From CAZVIK01 sp964627045 (lineage in GTDB: Bacteria > Acidobacteriota > Terriglobia > Bryobacterales > Bryobacteraceae), in NCBI GenBank assembly GCA_964627045.1, contig CAZVIK010000042.1:1-23552 (forward strand): a DNA stretch of 23,552 nt, read 5' to 3'. Positions 1 to 7,942 of the stretch are shown here, in pieces (position 1 is the first letter of the stretch; every line of letters begins with the position of its first letter). A program made the position numbers and the translations under genes. Below the pieces are notes generated by a model. That model made no database searches, was not told the origin of the DNA, and worked only from the letters and a program-made list of their open reading frames with translations.

Positions 1-1473
1 TGTCTCCACCTCTTCGTGCGACAATAACGCCTGCACGCCGGAGGAGGGACGCGTGAAGTTGCAGACGTTAACCACAAGCGGGCGCACGTCACGCCCGTCC
101 TGCCGGAACTGCCCTCGAATGCGGCTGGACCATGCGCCGCCGCGCTTGCCCGGCCTTGGGTGGTAATCGACGTAGAAAAGACCGAGGTGCGATCCGTCGG
201 CGTCCAGGACTTCGTAGGTGCTCACTTCGGCGTGATACTTCGGAATGTCCTTCCTCTCGACGAACTTCAGGCCGTAGAGGCGCGTGGCAACGTCGAAAGC
301 GCCCTGGCGGACGTTATCGAGCACGAAGTACGGGCGCAGTTCGTTGTCGTCGATGTCGTATCTTGCCTTCTTGACCTTTTCGGCGTAGTACCGCCAATCC
401 CAGGCTTCCAGCTTGAAGTTGCCGCCTTCCGACTGGATCATCTTCTGAAGGTCGGCGGCCTCCCGGTGCGCCACCTTGACGGTGGGCGCCCAAATCTGAT
501 TGAGCAGGTCGTAAACACCCTTAGGCGTCTTGGCCATATTCTCGGCCAGGATGAAATCGGCGTGCGTGGCGTAGCCCAGCAACTTGGCCCTTTCCGCGCG
601 CAGCGTGGCCATCCGCACGAGCGTTTCTTTGTTATCGAACTCGTTGCCGTTGTCGCCGCGCCGAAAGTAAGCCGTCAGGATCTGGCGCCGCAGCTCGCGG
701 TTCTGCGCGTAGGCGAGAAACGGCCAGATGCTCGGCGCCTGAAGCGTGAATACCCACTTACCCGGTTGGCCCTCGGCCTACGCGGCGTCGGCCGCCGCGG
801 CCACGGCGTTCTCGGGAAGTCCCGCCAGGTCCGCTTGGTTTTCCACCACCAGGCGATAGGCGTTGGTCTCGCGCAGCAGGTTGTCGCCGAACTTGACCGT
901 TAACCTGGAAAGTTCCTCGTTGATGGCGCGTAAACGCTTCTTCTCGGGTTCCCCGAGGTTCGCGCCGCCGCGCACGAAATCCTTGTAAGTCTCCTCGACC
1001 AGCCGCAATTGCACGGGAGTCAGGCCGAGGCTCGCACGCTTGGCCCACACCTGGCCGACGCGCTCGAACAGGCGCGGGTTCAGGCGGATGTCGTCCAGCG
1101 CGGCGGCCAACATCGGCGACACCTGGCGGTCCACTTCCTGCAACCGTTCGTTGGTCTCCGCGTTGGAGAGACTCCCGAAAACGCCCTGCACCTTGTCGAG
1201 CAACTTGCCGACATTGTCCAGCGCCACGATGGTGTTTTCGAAGGTTGCCGGGTCCAGATTCTGTGCGATCTTTTCGACCTCGGCGCGCTGATCGGCGATG
1301 CCCTTCTGGAACGCCGGAAGGAAGTGCTCGTCCTTGATCTCGCCGTAGGGTGGCGCTTCGAACGGGGTCTTCCAGGTACGGAAGAAGGGGTTTTCGCCCG
1401 GCGCGGCCGTCTGGCCGGTCAGGACCACGGAACACAGGCAGAATAGGGACATTGCGATCGGCAGAGTTCTCAT
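1..1473 (-). pseudogene. M3-family zinc metallopeptidase (Dcp/oligopeptidase A-like), in-frame TAG, 3' end off window
   Basis: The gene starts with ATG at 1473 after a GGTGA-like ribosome site and has a Sec-type signal peptide (about residues 1-23). Residues 24-231 match the helical N-terminal part of peptidyl-dipeptidase Dcp. Codon 232, at 780-778, is TAG. The same frame then continues for 259 codons without any further stop or shift and reads as typical Dcp sequence (KWVFTLQAPSIWPF, GYATHADFILAENMAKTP, GLFYVDYHPRPGKRGGAW). It leaves the window at LLSHEEVET, just before the position where the HEFGH zinc motif sits in Dcp. The family normally has about 680-720 residues. The TAG would remove the whole catalytic half. 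A single change from a lysine, glutamate or glutamine codon, or a sequencing error, would explain it. Family assignment is firm; pseudogene status is not. Confidence 0.75.
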
Positions 1474-1521
1474 GAAGTCACCCGCTTACTCAACGATGAT
1501 AGCGCGCGGGCGCTTCCACTC

Positions 1522-1539
1522 GCACGGCGATGGCCGTGC
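1522..1539 (-). terminator. Hairpin downstream of the DinB-fold gene
   Basis: A perfect 7-bp stem (GCACGGC / GCCGTGC) with a 4-base loop lies between the end of the DinB-fold gene and the start of the M3 peptidase gene, both on the minus strand. No T-run follows, so it may be a weak or Rho-assisted terminator, or simply a GC-rich palindrome. Confidence 0.3.
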
Positions 1540-1588
1540 CGCCGCCACGCGCGGCGGGCGTGCGCCTACACCCGCGCTTCGGATGTCG

Positions 1589-2113
1589 CTATCGCGGCTC
1601 GCTCGAAGGCGGCACCAGACCCTTCATCCGTAGGTAGGTGACGATGTTGCCGTAGTGCTCGTTGTTGTGGGCCGTGTTGAACGACAGCACCATCAGCTTG
1701 GTCTGTTCGCCGCCGACGAAAAACTTGACCATGGTGGCCGCCTGCGCGTCTGTCATGCCGTCGTAGGCCTTGTCGCAATAGGCGAAGGCATCTTTGAGCG
1801 CCTGCACCAAATCGGCCTTCGAGGTCTTGGACTTCTCCACGCCCGGCCCCCGGTTGGTCTCCCCCAGCACCGCCGAGCAAAAAAGGTACTGCGCGTCGGC
1901 AACGTGCCCGAGCAACTGGCCGAAACTGCGCACCTCCGGCACCGGCTTGAACGAGTAGTTCTCCTCCGGCATCTTCTCGGCCGAACGGATGATGTTGTTC
2001 TTGATGTTGGTGTGCAGGAACTTCTGACCCGCGGCGAGCGGGTTCTGCGAAAACGCGGGCGCCGCCCAGATCAGGGCGAGGACCAAACAGACTACGGGGG
2101 CGATACGTTTCAT
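1589..2113 (-). CDS. Secreted DinB-family (DUF664-like) protein
   Basis: A 174-residue protein of the DinB four-helix metal-binding fold. Start ATG at 2113 is preferred over upstream frame extension because it has GGAGG ten bases upstream and is followed at once by a signal peptide (residues 1-22, cleavage near AFSQ). The expected histidine triad is visible: H70 in the LLGHVAD helix, and H149 and H153 in the HNNEHYG signature near the C-terminus. Such proteins bind a divalent metal. Some are thiol-dependent transferases, but the exported acidobacterial members have no assigned substrate. It is transcribed divergently from the TPR/retropepsin-like gene, with 146 bp between their starts. Family call is strong; reaction unknown. 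Confidence 0.85.
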   Translation of the reverse strand: MKRIAPVVCLVLALIWAAPAFSQNPLAAGQKFLHTNIKNNIIRSAEKMPEENYSFKPVPEVRSFGQLLGHVADAQYLFCSAVLGETNRGPGVEKSKTSKADLVQALKDAFAYCDKAYDGMTDAQAATMVKFFVGGEQTKLMVLSFNTAHNNEHYGNIVTYLRMKGLVPPSSEPR

Positions 2114-2222
2114 GGGAAGCCAGCCTCCAGGACCTTTCTTCCTTAAGCATATCGCAGTGGCACGGCCGAGGCGAGACCCATCGCGGGCCGGGGCCAAAAA
2201 CTGGAGATGCACCGGCACCGGA

Positions 2223-2251
2223 TTGCGGAACGCGCCGTTGTTACTTATGAT
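2223..2251 (+). promoter_or_regulatory. Candidate promoter for the TPR/retropepsin-like gene
   Basis: TTGCGG (2223-2228) and TATGAT (2246-2251) are separated by exactly 17 bases. The -10-like hexamer ends only 8 bases before the ATG at 2260, so the transcript would begin at or within two or three bases of the start codon. No Shine-Dalgarno sequence is present. This suggests a leaderless message, by inference only. Confidence 0.35.
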
Positions 2252-2259
2252 ACGCGGAT

Positions 2260-3795
2260 ATGACCTTAAGGCGGATGCGTAAACATGCAACGTTACTCGC
2301 GCTCCTTGTTACCGCGTCGCCCGCGCTTCCGGCTGCCGAAGGGTCCCCGGAAGAGGCCAGGCGGCTGATGTACGCGGGCTTGTACGACCAAGCCGCAGCC
2401 GCCTATTTGAGCCTGGCGGCCGCCGGTCCCGGAAACCCGGAGTTCGCCGCGATGAGAATCCATGCCCTGTTGCGCGGCAACAAACCCAAAGTGGCTTACG
2501 CGGAAGCCGATTCGCTGCGCAGCCGTTTTCCGAAAAGCGCGGCTGTGACCGCCGCCCTTGGGGCCGTGCACTTCCGTAAGGCGGATTTCCCCGCGGCCGA
2601 ATCGTCCTTCCGGGCCGCGGTCGAACTCGACCGCGATTGCGGCGAGGCGTGGCTGGGCTTGGCGGCTCTTGCCGGGGCGGTCTCCAAGCGAGGCCGCCAG
2701 AAAGAGTACGCCGATCTGGCCTTCCGGACTCTTCCCGGCGACCCGCACGCGATGCGAGCGTGGGCCCCATTCGCCGGTGACGCTTCTGCGCGCGCGGCGC
2801 TGATGGACAAGGCTTTCGCACTCCTGGACCCGAAGGCGGAAGACTATGCACACTGGAAGCTCAGCGTTGAAGCAAGCAAAGCCATCGGGGACCGGAGGAT
2901 CGGATGGCTGGATTCAGCCTACCAACCGTATTCGTTGAAGCTGATCGCTCTGATGAACGGCCCTCGCAATCGGTCGGGATGGGGCGTGGAAGCCCGGTTC
3001 AACCATGGCCCAAAGCTACGCCTGTTGTTGGACACGGGCGCCAGCGGGATTCTCCTGAAGCGCAATGCGCTGGGGCGGCTCAAACTGGAGAGGCTCGGAT
3101 CCACATCGGCCGAATTGAAGGGTGTGGGAGACGAAAAGGGTGCGGGCTTCGTGGCCGCCCTCGCCGGACTGGTTGAATTTGGCGAGGTGAAAATCCGCGA
3201 CTTGCCCGTGACGGTGCTCACCGAGTCCGCGCGCGTTGAAATCGCCGACGGTCTTGTTGGTTCGGACGTGTTCTCCGACTTCCTGGTGACACTCGACATC
3301 CCGCAGGCACGCCTCTTGCTGGCCCCTCTGCCGGGCCGCGACGCGCCCCCGGCGCCGCGGGAGGTCTGGGACCGCGTCGTTCCGGAAGCGGAGAAGGATT
3401 TCACACCAGCCTACCGCGCCGGAAATCACCTCTTCATCCCGGTCGAAGCCAATGGCCTCGCTAGCGGCTATTTCCTGATCGACACCGGAGCATTCGCCAC
3501 TGTGATCGACGCGACCTTCGCGAAAAGGACCACGCGTGTTCGCGCGGACCCGCAAGCCCGAGTTACCGGAGTAAAGGGCGAGGTAGCCGCGGTCAAGCGA
3601 AGCGACACGGTAAATCTGGTGTTTTGCGGCATGCAACAGTCAAACGACGACGCGATTACGATCGACCTCGAGGCACAAGGCAACGCTTTTGGATTCGAGG
3701 TGTCGGGCATCCTGGGACGAACGGTCTTGGACCTGCTTTCGATCACCGTCGATTATCGGAACGGGCTCGTGAAACTGGTTCCGGGGAGACGCTGA
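2260..3795 (+). CDS. Exported TPR protein with two retropepsin-like aspartyl protease domains
   Basis: A 511-residue protein. A signal peptide lies within residues 1-25. Residues about 28-210 are helical TPR-like repeats (for example GAVHFRKADFPAAESSFRAAVELDRDCGEAWLGLA split over 102-135). Two retropepsin-like domains follow: the first has LLLDTGAS (catalytic D258) and ends with the GLVGSDVFSDFLVTLD loop (331-346); the second has FLIDTGAF (D408) and ends with GILGRTVLDLLSITVD (483-498). Retropepsins need two DTG motifs, normally from two subunits, so this chain could form a complete site by itself. Start could also be Met6 (2275), which has AAGG close upstream. No neighbour on the same strand is tightly coupled. 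Substrate unknown; probably periplasmic. Confidence 0.8.
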   Translation: MTLRRMRKHATLLALLVTASPALPAAEGSPEEARRLMYAGLYDQAAAAYLSLAAAGPGNPEFAAMRIHALLRGNKPKVAYAEADSLRSRFPKSAAVTAALGAVHFRKADFPAAESSFRAAVELDRDCGEAWLGLAALAGAVSKRGRQKEYADLAFRTLPGDPHAMRAWAPFAGDASARAALMDKAFALLDPKAEDYAHWKLSVEASKAIGDRRIGWLDSAYQPYSLKLIALMNGPRNRSGWGVEARFNHGPKLRLLLDTGASGILLKRNALGRLKLERLGSTSAELKGVGDEKGAGFVAALAGLVEFGEVKIRDLPVTVLTESARVEIADGLVGSDVFSDFLVTLDIPQARLLLAPLPGRDAPPAPREVWDRVVPEAEKDFTPAYRAGNHLFIPVEANGLASGYFLIDTGAFATVIDATFAKRTTRVRADPQARVTGVKGEVAAVKRSDTVNLVFCGMQQSNDDAITIDLEAQGNAFGFEVSGILGRTVLDLLSITVDYRNGLVKLVPGRR

Positions 3796-3946
3796 CGCAT
3801 CGCCGTCCGGGCGTTTCTTGCTCCGGCCGTGCCGTCACCGCCGGCCGGTGGGGGCCAGTCGGTGGTGCCTCCCGGGAACCACCGGGATGGCGCCGCGCTT
3901 GCAGGTCAGGGTATCCTGTCGGGTTCGGCAATCAACGGAGATATCC

Positions 3947-5290
3947 ATGCCCGGGCTTTTTGCTCTCAGCGTCGATCCCGCGCAGTATCGAGCTGATTTT
4001 CTGGAAGACCTTTTCTTCGGCACCTTTGATCATCAGCACCTCGGCGAAGCCTACGCCGGCCTCTCCACCGCCACCAACGGGCAGTTTCAGATCCGGACCC
4101 ACCGCGGCCTATTCCGCGTCACCTTCGGCAAGGACCTGGACGGCATGGGCGGCACCGAAGGCATCGGCTACTGCGGCGCCGGGCGCGAGCCGCACTTCAT
4201 CGATTCCCGGTTCGGCAAGTTCTCGGCGTGCTTCTCGGGAAACGTGACCAACGCGGCGGCGCTTCTGGAGCGTTACAAAAACGCCGGCCACGTCATCACG
4301 CGCGGCGATGACATCGACATCATCGCCACCGCCCTGGTGCAGGGCGACGACATCGTCGGCGGACTTCAGCGCCTGGCGCGCGACGTTCAGGGGGCCTTCA
4401 CGCTGATGGTTCTCTCGGCCGACGGGGTCTACGCGTTCCGTTCCCCTACCGGCCACTGGCCGCTGGTCATCGGCGTCAAGGACGGCGCCGTGGCCACCGC
4501 CTCGGAATCCGGCGGGTTCCGGAACCTCGGCTTCCACCGCGTGCGCGACGTGGAGCCGGGCGAAATCGTGCTGCTGAACCACGGCAAGTGGGAGACCAAG
4601 GCACGCCTCTCGGAGGCGCCGGCGCAGTCGTGCAGTTTCTACTGGGTGTACACCTGTTTCCCCAACGACGTGTTTGAGGATATCCCCGCGTCGCTCGTGC
4701 GCAAGCGGCTTGGTGCGGCACTGGCGCGCCGCGACATCGAGAGAGGCTTCGTGCCGGACGTGGTCATCCCGGTGCCCGATTCGGGCCGCTTCCACGCCAT
4801 CGGCTACCACCAGGAGTTCTGCCGGCAGATGATGGCGGGCCATGTCCGCCGTGTGCCGCTCTACGATGAACTCCTCCTTAAGTACCCCTACGCCGGGCGC
4901 AGCTTCATCCCCCGCGACCGCGCCGCACGCGACCGCGAGGCCCGCGTCAAACTGCTTTCCAGCGGCGAGGATTGCAGCGGCAAGGTGATCGCCGTGTGCG
5001 ACGACTCCATCGTCCGCGGCACGCAGACACAAACCGAACTGGTCCCCAAACTTCGCAAGGCGGGCGTCCAGGAGATCCACTTTCGCATCGCCTTCCCCGA
5101 ACTGCGTTCCCAATGCCGCTGGGGCAAGACGACGTCCAAGGGCGAACTGCTCTCCACGCGCATTCCCGCCGTGGAAGACCGCAAGTCGTTCCTCGGAGTG
5201 GAGGGGTTGGAGTACAACACCATCGGCGACGTGGCCGCGGCGCTCGGACGCCCCCTGGAAACGCTCTGCGTCGATTGCGCGAGGGATTGA
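3947..5290 (+). CDS. PurF-like phosphoribosyltransferase with a degenerate glutaminase domain
   Basis: A 447-residue protein with the two-domain layout of amidophosphoribosyltransferase, which makes phosphoribosylamine from PRPP and glutamine in purine synthesis. The start is ATG 3947 with GGAG six bases upstream. The C-terminal transferase domain looks intact: VIPVPDSG (273-280), YAGRSFIPRDRAARDR (315-330) and the PRPP loop VIAVCDDSIVRGTQ (347-360). The N-terminal Ntn-glutaminase domain is altered. It begins MPGLFA where PurF has CGxFG, so the nucleophilic Cys1 is Pro; GYCGAG (74-79) stands where PurF has RYSTxG, losing the glutamine-binding Arg; and FSGN (96-99) replaces HNGN, losing the oxyanion Asn. 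The four cysteines matching the Fe-S ligands of Bacillus-type PurF remain (C229, C390, C441, C444). Probably ammonia-dependent or a paralogue with another role; the purF name is withheld. Confidence 0.8.
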   Translation: MPGLFALSVDPAQYRADFLEDLFFGTFDHQHLGEAYAGLSTATNGQFQIRTHRGLFRVTFGKDLDGMGGTEGIGYCGAGREPHFIDSRFGKFSACFSGNVTNAAALLERYKNAGHVITRGDDIDIIATALVQGDDIVGGLQRLARDVQGAFTLMVLSADGVYAFRSPTGHWPLVIGVKDGAVATASESGGFRNLGFHRVRDVEPGEIVLLNHGKWETKARLSEAPAQSCSFYWVYTCFPNDVFEDIPASLVRKRLGAALARRDIERGFVPDVVIPVPDSGRFHAIGYHQEFCRQMMAGHVRRVPLYDELLLKYPYAGRSFIPRDRAARDREARVKLLSSGEDCSGKVIAVCDDSIVRGTQTQTELVPKLRKAGVQEIHFRIAFPELRSQCRWGKTTSKGELLSTRIPAVEDRKSFLGVEGLEYNTIGDVAAALGRPLETLCVDCARD

Positions 5291-5315
5291 CGCGGCGGGT
5301 ACGCCTTTTCTTTCG

Positions 5316-5363
5316 GTGAAGACAACACGGGGCGCGCCTTGGTCCGGCACGCCCCGTCTTCAC
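5316..5363. terminator. Hairpin between convergent genes, likely bidirectional terminator
   Basis: A long imperfect stem-loop lies between the PurF-like gene (plus, ends 5290) and the ThuA gene (minus, ends 5380). The arms are GTGAAGAC + ACGGGGCG on the left and CGCCCCGT + CTTCAC on the right, with a 4-base bulge in the left arm. There is only a weak T-rich tail on either side. Its position between convergent genes supports a shared terminator. Confidence 0.45.
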
Positions 5364-5379
5364 GTGCTGAAGAAGCTGC

Positions 5380-6402
5380 CTACTGGCCCCGTCCCGGCGC
5401 CGCCGGAGCGGCTCCCCGGCCCGCGCCCGGCATCCCTCCCGGCATGCCGCCGCGCGCCGGCGCCACGTAGTCGATCAACTCGTCCACCGGTTTCTTCCCA
5501 GCCCAGGCGATGCCGCGCAGCAGGGTGCGCTGGATCTGCCAGTTGGAAAGATTGGCGTAGGTGTGGCCCTGCATCCACACGAAGGCGCGCGCCGGCTGGC
5601 CGCCCGGCAAGGTGTGCTCGTAAGTCCAGATCTGCGGAACCACCTCGCCTTTGTGCTCGCCCGCGCTGCGGGTGGGCGCGATCACCGTGGTCGCCAGCAC
5701 CTTGATCGGCGGGTCCTTGGCCCAGGTCATCAGGAAGAACGCCTCGTCCCACAGCGTGAAGTTGGACATGTCCTTCATGATGGGATCGTCCTTGGCCACC
5801 ACGGTGTAGGGCACCGGGGCTTCCAGGGTGAAGTTGACCTCGCCGTGCTTTTTGGCACCCCCGATGAGCGTCGAGAAGTAGGCCGGGTCGGGTCCGCAGC
5901 CGGAATCGTGCAGCACCACCAGCCCGCCGCCGCGCTTTACGAAGCCTTCCAGCATCGCCTTCTGCGTGGCATTCAAGTAACCGGCGTCGCCCTTGTAGAT
6001 GACGACCACGTCGGTACGCTCCAGGTCCGCGCTGGTGGGCGAGTGCAAAGCGCCATCCACCACGGCGCCCCGTTCCGTGAGGAGGTTGTACCAATCGGCC
6101 AGGAACTGCGTGTAGTCGTGCTGGCCGGGCCCGTGGGTCTTCGGCCCCGCCCAAAGAAAGATGCGCATGCCGTTCACGTTCTGCCCCGGAACCGGCGGCG
6201 GTGTGTTGGGGTCCAACGCCGCGCCGCCGCGCCCCTGGGCCAAGGCCGGCACGGGCACGACTCCGCCCGCCAGCAATGCCACCACAAGCGCCATGACCAG
6301 ATATGAGACCCACATCATTGGGACGGCGCTCGCGGCCCCGCCCATCTTCTTCGAACGTCCGAGCGCCATTCCGCTCCCGGCGCTGTTCTCTCGTTCTCTC
6401 AC
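5380..6402 (-). CDS. ThuA-domain protein, membrane-anchored or exported
   Basis: A 340-residue protein starting with GTG at 6402, which has AGGGGG about five bases upstream. Residues about 28-56 form a hydrophobic segment ending in PALAQ, read as a long signal peptide or signal anchor. Residues about 78-310 match the ThuA fold, a class I glutamine-amidotransferase-like fold named for trehalose utilisation: MRIFLWAGPKTHG, DVVVIYKGDAGYLNATQ, GGGLVVLHDSGCG, PIMKDMSNFTLWDEAFFL, GRAFVW-like ARAFVWMQGHTYAN and LLRGIAWAGKK. In this family the tryptophan/histidine pattern near the end is usual. The tail (about 318-340) is rich in Gly, Pro, Ala and Arg and looks disordered. It lies 171 bp downstream of homoserine dehydrogenase on the same strand. 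Function is probably linked to carbohydrate metabolism; substrate unknown. Confidence 0.8.
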   Translation of the reverse strand: MRERENSAGSGMALGRSKKMGGAASAVPMMWVSYLVMALVVALLAGGVVPVPALAQGRGGAALDPNTPPPVPGQNVNGMRIFLWAGPKTHGPGQHDYTQFLADWYNLLTERGAVVDGALHSPTSADLERTDVVVIYKGDAGYLNATQKAMLEGFVKRGGGLVVLHDSGCGPDPAYFSTLIGGAKKHGEVNFTLEAPVPYTVVAKDDPIMKDMSNFTLWDEAFFLMTWAKDPPIKVLATTVIAPTRSAGEHKGEVVPQIWTYEHTLPGGQPARAFVWMQGHTYANLSNWQIQRTLLRGIAWAGKKPVDELIDYVAPARGGMPGGMPGAGRGAAPAAPGRGQ

Positions 6403-6573
6403 ACTTACCCCCTTGCACTCCGGCCGGGGCGGTTACGCACCCGTCTGGCCGGGGATGCTTCTGAATGAACTGCCTGGAACAGTATACGTCCACTCGCGGC
6501 GCCGCGGAGGCGTAAAAACCGAACGGCAACTGCATGCCAGCGGTGGCATCCGGCGCCGGAAGTGCCCGGAGGA

Positions 6574-7878
6574 CTAGAGGCCCGTTTCCATGGGCAGCGC
6601 CAGAGGCGGCTCCAGCAGGAAGTCGAGCGTGCTCATCTGCTCCACGGCTTCCCGCACCGCCTGCTCACTGGACGGCTCCACGGTGATCACGAAGGGCACA
6701 GCGTTTTTGTCGTCGCAGGGAAGTTGCAGTACCGCGTCGAGGCTGATCCTCTTGCCGGCCAGGATCCCGGCCAGCGTCGCGATAATCCCCGGCCGGTCCA
6801 CGACGCGGAACCGGAGGTAGTAGGCGCGCCGCTGACGCGTCACCGGGATGGGGGCGTTTTCTCCGAGGCGCTCGTGGGCGAACGGAGAGACCCGCTCGGG
6901 GCTGCCGAACCGGATCTCGCGCGCAACCCGCATCAGGTCGCTCACCACGGCCACACCGGTGGGCCGCGAGCCCGCGCCGCGCCCGTAGTAGAACGTATCT
7001 TCTCCGTAGCGGCCCTTCACCCAAACGGCGTTGTAGGAGCCCTGTACGCTCGCCAGAATCGTCGATTTCGGAATGAGCGACGGCCGCACCGAGAGGATCA
7101 GTCCTTCCTTGGTGGCGCGCGCTCCGCAGATCAGGCGAATGGTGTGCCCCAGCCGCTCGGCGTACTGGAAATCGATCGGCGATATTCTCCGTATCCCTTC
7201 GGTGTAGATGTCCGAGGGCGTGATTCGCTCGCCGAAGGCCAGCGCGGAGAGGATCGACAGCTTGCTGCGCGCGTCGAAGCCGTCGATGTCAGCGCTGGGG
7301 TTGGCCTCGGCGTAACCCAGCCGCTGCGCCTCGGCCAGCACCTTTTCGAGCGAATCGCCGCGCTTCTCCATCTCGGTCAGGATGAAGTTGCTGGTGCCGT
7401 TGAGGATCCCGTAGAGCGCCTCGACGCGGTCGCCCGAGATACCCTCGCGCAGCACGGCATGAATCGGGATGCCGCCGGCAACGCTCGCCTCCATGGCGAC
7501 GTTCACGCCGGCTTTGATGGCGCGGTCCCAAAGATCCGGCCCAGCCAGCGCCATCAGTTCCTTGTTGGCGGTAATGACGCTCTTTTTATGATCGATGGCG
7601 GTTTCCAGGATCTCCCGCGCCACGCTGGTTCCGCCCACCAACTCGACGACGATATCTACCTCCGGGTGCGTGGCGGCGAGCCGCCAGTCCAGCGTCCGCT
7701 CCACCTCGCCGAGGCCCTCGGGCAGCAAGCGGGTGTTGGCGTCCAGGCTCGACACGATACGCACCTTCAGCCCGAAGCCAAGCTTGGCGGCGATCTTCGC
7801 AGCGTTCTCGGCCAGAATCGTTACCGTTCCTGACCCGACGTTGCCGAGACCGACGATTCCTACCTGTACGTCCTCCAT
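6574..7878 (-). CDS. hom: Homoserine dehydrogenase
   Basis: A 434-residue enzyme that reduces aspartate semialdehyde to homoserine with NAD(P)H, the branch point to threonine and methionine. The Rossmann motif GLGNVGSG lies at 10-17, TANKE with the conserved Lys at 104-108, the family signature ILNGTSNFILTEM at 158-170, and the substrate/catalytic stretch GYAEANPSADIDGFDARSK at 188-206. A C-terminal ACT domain (about 355-434, starting FRVVDRPGIIATLAGIL) implies allosteric control, usually by threonine. This is the usual length for monofunctional Hom with ACT. The start ATG at 7878 is chosen because the nucleotide-binding domain begins directly after it; the frame extends further upstream but adds no family sequence. 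Divergent from pyrR with 64 bp between starts. Confidence 0.95.
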   Translation of the reverse strand: MEDVQVGIVGLGNVGSGTVTILAENAAKIAAKLGFGLKVRIVSSLDANTRLLPEGLGEVERTLDWRLAATHPEVDIVVELVGGTSVAREILETAIDHKKSVITANKELMALAGPDLWDRAIKAGVNVAMEASVAGGIPIHAVLREGISGDRVEALYGILNGTSNFILTEMEKRGDSLEKVLAEAQRLGYAEANPSADIDGFDARSKLSILSALAFGERITPSDIYTEGIRRISPIDFQYAERLGHTIRLICGARATKEGLILSVRPSLIPKSTILASVQGSYNAVWVKGRYGEDTFYYGRGAGSRPTGVAVVSDLMRVAREIRFGSPERVSPFAHERLGENAPIPVTRQRRAYYLRFRVVDRPGIIATLAGILAGKRISLDAVLQLPCDDKNAVPFVITVEPSSEQAVREAVEQMSTLDFLLEPPLALPMETGL

Positions 7879-7886
7879 AAACTGCC

Positions 7887-7892
7887 ATGATA
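7887..7892 (-). promoter_or_regulatory. -10-like element for hom
   Basis: On the minus strand TATCAT ends 8 bases before the hom ATG, and no Shine-Dalgarno sequence lies between. A weak GTGACG is 15 bases further upstream. If used, the hom message would be leaderless or nearly so. The element sits in the 64-bp hom-pyrR divergent gap. Confidence 0.3.
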
Positions 7893-7942
7893 ACAGGCCG
7901 CTTGCGGCGTCACTCCCTGTGGTAACCTGAAACACGAATTCC

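Noticed and set aside
160..903. 247-codon plus-strand frame across the peptidase gene
   Set aside because: It is antisense to the continuous Dcp-like frame that crosses the TAG and has no signature.
3870..3887. Hairpin TCCCGG-N6-CCGGGA between the retropepsin-like and PurF-like genes
   Set aside because: It lacks a T-run, and an overlapping GGTGGT/ACCACC pairing competes with it; not strong enough to call a terminator.
4109..5350. 413-codon open frame on the minus strand
   Set aside because: It is antisense to the PurF-like gene and shows no domain of its own.
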